Translations under genes and position numbers: made by a program
NCBI GenBank assembly: GCA_902780865.1
Contig: CACZHC010000031.1
Span: 1-38,644 of the forward strand
DNA from: an uncultured bacterium
GTDB taxonomy: Bacteria; Verrucomicrobiota; Kiritimatiellia; RFP12; UBA1067
DNA: 38,644 nucleotides
Direction: 5' to 3'
Shown here: piece after piece, positions 34,983 to 38,644 of the stretch
Layout of the letters: each line of letters opens with the position of its first letter
How positions within the stretch are numbered: the first letter of the stretch is position 1
The notes under the pieces: generated by a model
Database searches by the model: none
What the model was told of the DNA's origin: nothing
Seen by the model: the letters and a program-made list of their open reading frames with translations, nothing else

Positions 34983-37900
34983 TCAGTAGGTCAGGAACAT
35001 GATGCTGGCGGGAGGCGCGGGAGGAGGCTCACTCTCTGTTGTGTAGGGGCCGACAACCGTGGAGTAGGCGACCACGCGACCGTCGTTCTCGCTTCGCAGA
35101 CGGAGATAGTATTGCGTCTCGGGCTCGAGGCCCGTCAGCGTGAAGGAGCGGAACCCGCGCTGCGTCACGCCCGGTTCGATTGCCGTGTAGGCCGCGACCG
35201 TCTGGAAGTTCGCGACCGTCGACGCCTCCAGGCGCAGGTCGGCGTAGGACGCCCCGTTGTTGCCAGGCGTGAAGAGGTAACCCCACGCCGTGATCGTCGT
35301 GGCGGTGGCCGTCGGGGTTGCACACTCCGCTGGCGGATTCTGCACCTTCGTCAGGTCCGTGACGACCGAACCGTTCGGCGAGCCGGGCACGCCCGTGCGG
35401 AATGGAACCGGCTCGGTCTCGAAGACCGCCGGCACGTCATTCGTGGTCGACACACGCACGTAATAGGCCGTGTTCGGGGAGAGCCCGCTCGCCATCGCCG
35501 TAAGAGAGCCAGGTACTGTTGTGACTGGTTGCGTCGCCGAGAACGAAAGAATCGTCCCCTCGAATTCCTCGTCCGTGCAGACCTGGAAGACGCCCTGGAC
35601 GCTCGTCGCGCCTTTGCCGAGACCGACCACAGCCGCCGAGAACGACGCACTTGTGCTTTGGATGTTCGACACGACAGGCTGCTCGACCTCGGGCGCCTCG
35701 GGATCGATGAACGGAATCGTCACGATTTCGGGCGACGCGTCGGCATAGCCGCCCGCGTTCACCGCGACGGCGCGGACATAGACCGTCTTCGTCTGGTCGG
35801 GCAGCGTGAAAGTTCCAGTGCCGCGGCCGATTGCGGACGAGACAATCGCGTTCGTGGTCGAAAGGTCGTCCTTCGAGAAGCCCCACGCGACCTTGACGTC
35901 CGCGTAGTCTTGATTGTCGCCAGCCCACGCAACACGGTAGCCGATCGTAGTGAGCCCATGGTTTGGATCATCGGGATCATCAACTCGGTCGAGGCTTTCG
36001 AGCGCGAGCGCTGGATTGTTCATGCCCTGGCCATTGCCCTTCACATCGTAACGGAAGATCACAACGCCATTGCCGCCGTCGCCGCCCCTGGAGAGGCCGG
36101 TTTCGGTGCTTCCGCCACCGCCACCGCCGCCCTTGCCGTTCTCACCGTTCTCGGCGTATTCCGTGCCAGCAATGTTGGACTTCATTCCGCCGCTTCCACC
36201 GCCGCCGCGACCGCCGGCTCCCGGATATCCGTAGGCACCGTCCTTGTTGTTATCCTTGCCGCCACCGCCGCCGCCGCCCGCATAGTAAGTCGGCGTGCCG
36301 GAAATGGTGAATTCGACGCCAATGCCGCCACCGCCGCCGCCAACCGTTCCGCTTAGGGAAACATCTGCACCGGCACTGCCAGCGCCGCCACCGCCGCCGC
36401 CCACAAGTTTTTCAAGCAGCCCGGCGCCGCCGGAATTGCCCTGACCGTTCGTTCCGCTGCCTCCGTTGTAGCCGACTTTGGCTGCTGTACTGCGTCCGCC
36501 GCCGCCACCGCCGCTGGCACCGTCTGCACCCACACGAACCGCTTCAGCGTTTCCGTTGAGTTGGCCGTTGCCGCCGGCTCCGCCGCCGGTGGCCAGCATA
36601 TTGGTAACGGAACCTCCATTGGAGGCGACCAAAGAATTACCTCCGGTTGCGCCGTGCTCCGTTTCGCTTGAAGAGGCCTCGCCCCCGGCGCCGACCGTAA
36701 CGATGTAGGTCTCGCCTCCCTGCACGGAAAACGCGGCGTTGTAGACGAGACCGCCCGCGCCGCCGCCGCCGCCGGCATAGTAGCCACCTGGGCCGCCGCC
36801 CGCCACGACGAGCGCCTCGACGCTCGTCGCGTAGGAGGGCGGGACGAACTCAAAGGTGTCCGTTCCGTCGCGCGCGATCTTGAATGTGTGGACAATGCTG
36901 TCGCGAACGCGTTTCGCGTCGCCGCCCGAACCAATCTCGCCTGCGCCACTAGTTGTGAACGGACCAGTCCCGACCACAGAATCCAACGGCTCCGCGAGGT
37001 TGTTCACCGCTTTGATTTCGTAAGTATAGTCCGTCTGAGGAAGCAGATCTACAAGGACGCCGGAGAATGCGCCCTTCTCTGGAACGCCGTTCGTAAGAAG
37101 CGTCCACTCCGTGGGGGTTCCACCTGTCGGATAGGCGCGAGCATAAATGGCGCACTCCGTCGCCGTGCCGCCGCAGACGGTGATTTCACCCGAGAATTGA
37201 GCAAACGATGCGCCGTAATCCGCCAGGGCGAACGACGCCATCGGATTCGCCGCTTCCGCGAACTGCGCAACAGTGCCCGCCGTGAGGAACGCCGCCTGCT
37301 TGACTTGGTCGTAGTCGGCCACAACCCAATCAAGGCCGGGCGTGAAAGGACCCACGCGCACTTCGTCCATGTCGCCGAGGAAGGAGCGTTCGGCGCCTCC
37401 TACATACCCGCCGATGTCAAGTGTCAAAGATCCCTGCCCCACAACGGCGGCGCCTGTATCCGACTTAACCAGGGCTCCATCGACATAAAGCGCGTAGGTT
37501 CCGCTGTTTGCTGCGTTGTAGACGACATCCATCTTGCTCCATGCATATCTTGTCAGGGATATCCCGCTCGGCTTCTTCATATCGGAATCTTTATTCTGAC
37601 TTGTCCACATGCGCATTGTGGTGGGGGAAGAATCAAACTGCAAAGCCCACGTGGGAGTGGCAGAGGCATCCTTGCGGGAAATGAGCGCGTCGTAGCCAAT
37701 GCCACCTTGGTTTGGGCTCGTGTTGTTGGTGTTGTCCATTTTTCCCTGCGGGCGAAGCCAGAAGGAAACGACGAAGTCCGTGCCCAATTGGTTGAGCGTT
37801 TGAATATTGGCCGCAGTCGGTTTGACCAGAATGCCCCTCTCGCCAGCGTTTTTTTCGCGGGTGTCCGTAATCTGGCGGGCTCCACCAACCATACCGTCCG

Positions 37901-38444
37901 CCTTGGCAGAAGATTTGAGGGAAGAATTCGCATCGAGGCCATTGGGCGACGAATCATAGATGTCCTGCTCGCCATTTCCTGATTCGTTCAAGTGCCAGAC
38001 GCCGACATAGTTTGTGAAGGCGTTCCCACCGGCCGCCGCACTGGCGTCGGATTCCGAAGCGCGATAGAACATCGCGAACTCCGTCCCCTTGATCATCGTC
38101 GGAAGCGTCACCCAGACGAGCGATGTGGACGAATTGTTCCACGTGTCGACATCATAGGCCAGTTTGTTGCCTTCCGCGTCGGTAAAAGCGAGATGCGGAA
38201 TCGTATGCCCATTGTCGACATGGCTGTAAACGTCGTCATAGTCAAAGCCCGAGATGTCTTCGGAGATGCGCACGAGCACGGGGAAGTCCGTGAGCGCCGG
38301 CCGGCTGACGTCGTAGCCGTCAACCGTGAAGACAACGCCGCGGGCGAAGCCGTCGGGTTTGATTGACTCGAGGTCAATTGCTGCCACGGCGAAGAGCGGC
38401 GCGAAGAGAAGCGCGGCGAGTGCAAAACGTATGGATTTCATCAT
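34983..38444 (-). CDS. DUF2341-LamG-glycine-rich-FN3 surface protein
   Basis: The protein has 1153 residues from the ATG at 38444 (MMKSIRFALAALLFAPLFAVAA, signal peptide), preceded by AGAAGGAATTAGA; the next codon is also ATG. The upstream start at 38480 adds 12 residues that do not belong to a signal peptide. DUF2341 is at about 50-140, LamG at about 145-380 (YVGVWHLNE; DMDEVRVGPFTPGLDW) and one FN3-like domain follows. The glycine-rich domain (about 530-800) runs from ALVVAGGGPGGYYAGGGGG to GVVIFRY. Three FN3-like domains follow (SPNTAYYVRVSTTN, LEPETQYYLRLRSEN). Unlike its two relatives it has no C-terminal solenoid and goes straight to a proline-rich linker and the tail PPASIMFLTY. The gap to the upstream partial gene is 47 bp with no visible promoter, so the two may be co-transcribed. 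Confidence 0.85.
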   Translation of the reverse strand: MMKSIRFALAALLFAPLFAVAAIDLESIKPDGFARGVVFTVDGYDVSRPALTDFPVLVRISEDISGFDYDDVYSHVDNGHTIPHLAFTDAEGNKLAYDVDTWNNSSTSLVWVTLPTMIKGTEFAMFYRASESDASAAAGGNAFTNYVGVWHLNESGNGEQDIYDSSPNGLDANSSLKSSAKADGMVGGARQITDTREKNAGERGILVKPTAANIQTLNQLGTDFVVSFWLRPQGKMDNTNNTSPNQGGIGYDALISRKDASATPTWALQFDSSPTTMRMWTSQNKDSDMKKPSGISLTRYAWSKMDVVYNAANSGTYALYVDGALVKSDTGAAVVGQGSLTLDIGGYVGGAERSFLGDMDEVRVGPFTPGLDWVVADYDQVKQAAFLTAGTVAQFAEAANPMASFALADYGASFAQFSGEITVCGGTATECAIYARAYPTGGTPTEWTLLTNGVPEKGAFSGVLVDLLPQTDYTYEIKAVNNLAEPLDSVVGTGPFTTSGAGEIGSGGDAKRVRDSIVHTFKIARDGTDTFEFVPPSYATSVEALVVAGGGPGGYYAGGGGGAGGLVYNAAFSVQGGETYIVTVGAGGEASSSETEHGATGGNSLVASNGGSVTNMLATGGGAGGNGQLNGNAEAVRVGADGASGGGGGGRSTAAKVGYNGGSGTNGQGNSGGAGLLEKLVGGGGGGAGSAGADVSLSGTVGGGGGGIGVEFTISGTPTYYAGGGGGGGKDNNKDGAYGYPGAGGRGGGGSGGMKSNIAGTEYAENGENGKGGGGGGGSTETGLSRGGDGGNGVVIFRYDVKGNGQGMNNPALALESLDRVDDPDDPNHGLTTIGYRVAWAGDNQDYADVKVAWGFSKDDLSTTNAIVSSAIGRGTGTFTLPDQTKTVYVRAVAVNAGGYADASPEIVTIPFIDPEAPEVEQPVVSNIQSTSASFSAAVVGLGKGATSVQGVFQVCTDEEFEGTILSFSATQPVTTVPGSLTAMASGLSPNTAYYVRVSTTNDVPAVFETEPVPFRTGVPGSPNGSVVTDLTKVQNPPAECATPTATATTITAWGYLFTPGNNGASYADLRLEASTVANFQTVAAYTAIEPGVTQRGFRSFTLTGLEPETQYYLRLRSENDGRVVAYSTVVGPYTTESEPPPAPPASIMFLTY

Positions 38445-38491
38445 TCTAATTCCTTCTACATGCTGAATGTGTTTTGACATGACTGGCGGAG

Positions 38492-38644
38492 TTATTCTGC
38501 CTCGATCTTCAGGCGATAGAAGCGGGCGGGGATGTTCTCCGTCGTGCCGGCGTCCTTGTCTTCAACAGGGAAGGAAGGCGGTGAGATCTGCAAGTAGTCC
38601 GTGGAAGTCTCGAGCGCTTCGAGCGAATTGGCGTAGTAGAGACG
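38492..38644 (-). CDS. C-terminal fragment of an upstream gene, cut by the window edge
   Basis: Reading the minus strand from the window edge, one frame is open for 50 codons to a TAA at 38494-38492. It begins RLYYANSLEALETSTDYLQI and ends NIPARFYRLKIEAE. The 'RFYRL' ending near the C-terminus is a style familiar from secreted proteins of Verrucomicrobia and relatives. The N-terminal part and function are outside the window. It is in the same direction as, and only 47 bp from, the 1153-residue gene. Confidence 0.7.
   Translation of the reverse strand, partial: RLYYANSLEALETSTDYLQISPPSFPVEDKDAGTTENIPARFYRLKIEAE

Noticed and set aside
38445..38491. Separate promoter for the 1153-residue gene
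   Set aside because: The 47-bp gap has a ribosome-binding site but no recognisable -10 box, so co-transcription with the upstream gene is more likely.

Overview
The window reads as 38.6 kb of a GC-rich bacterial chromosome devoted to very large exported proteins. All thirteen genes I accept lie on the minus strand. Repeated DUF2341-LamG N-terminal modules, autotransporter-type beta-solenoid C-terminal halves with the 'GTYG...GAEF...G.G.LRV' ending, and an upstream protein ending in 'RFYRLKIE' together suggest a PVC-group bacterium, most likely Kiritimatiellota or a close Verrucomicrobia relative. That assignment is an inference from protein style; there is no rRNA or marker gene here.

Layout in transcription order (right to left). 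A gene fragment (38644-38492) ends in the window and is closely followed by a 1153-residue DUF2341-LamG-glycine-rich protein (38444-34983). Two more giants of the same class follow (34770-30226 and 30090-24046). Each of these two has its own TATAAT promoter region. All three genes end in a nearly identical C-terminal tail (xMFLxY), a conserved 3' leader-out and a GC hairpin terminator. A gene-free stretch of about 1.1 kb (22962-24045) follows. It holds a near-consensus promoter, a cluster of hairpins joined by TTTTCGTG words and bounded by a perfect 20-bp inverted repeat, and a regular array of six palindromes with a period of about 23 bp.

The promoter at 22999-23027 starts a tight operon running to about position 104. 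Its genes encode: a DUF2341-LamG-parallel beta-helix protein; a PA14-like and beta-solenoid protein; a DUF2341-LamG-beta-solenoid protein; a BspA-type leucine-rich repeat protein; a beta-solenoid protein with its own apparently leaderless promoter; a 1694-residue DUF2341-LamG protein with an enzyme-like central region; a discoidin-like protein with a cysteine-rich insert; a polysaccharide-deacetylase-like lipoprotein; and a 44-residue glycine-rich ORF overlapping it by 4 bp.

The parts suggest a secreted or surface-displayed set of glycan-binding and glycan-processing proteins: lectin-like heads, FN3-like spacers, solenoid stalks, one probable glycan deacetylase and one possible glycosidase. 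Most of these otherwise unrelated proteins end in a short alternating beta-strand-like tail at the extreme C-terminus. That shared tail, which could be an export or anchoring signal, and the palindrome array are the two most interesting unexplained signals. Domain names are from reading the translated sequence; no database search was possible.
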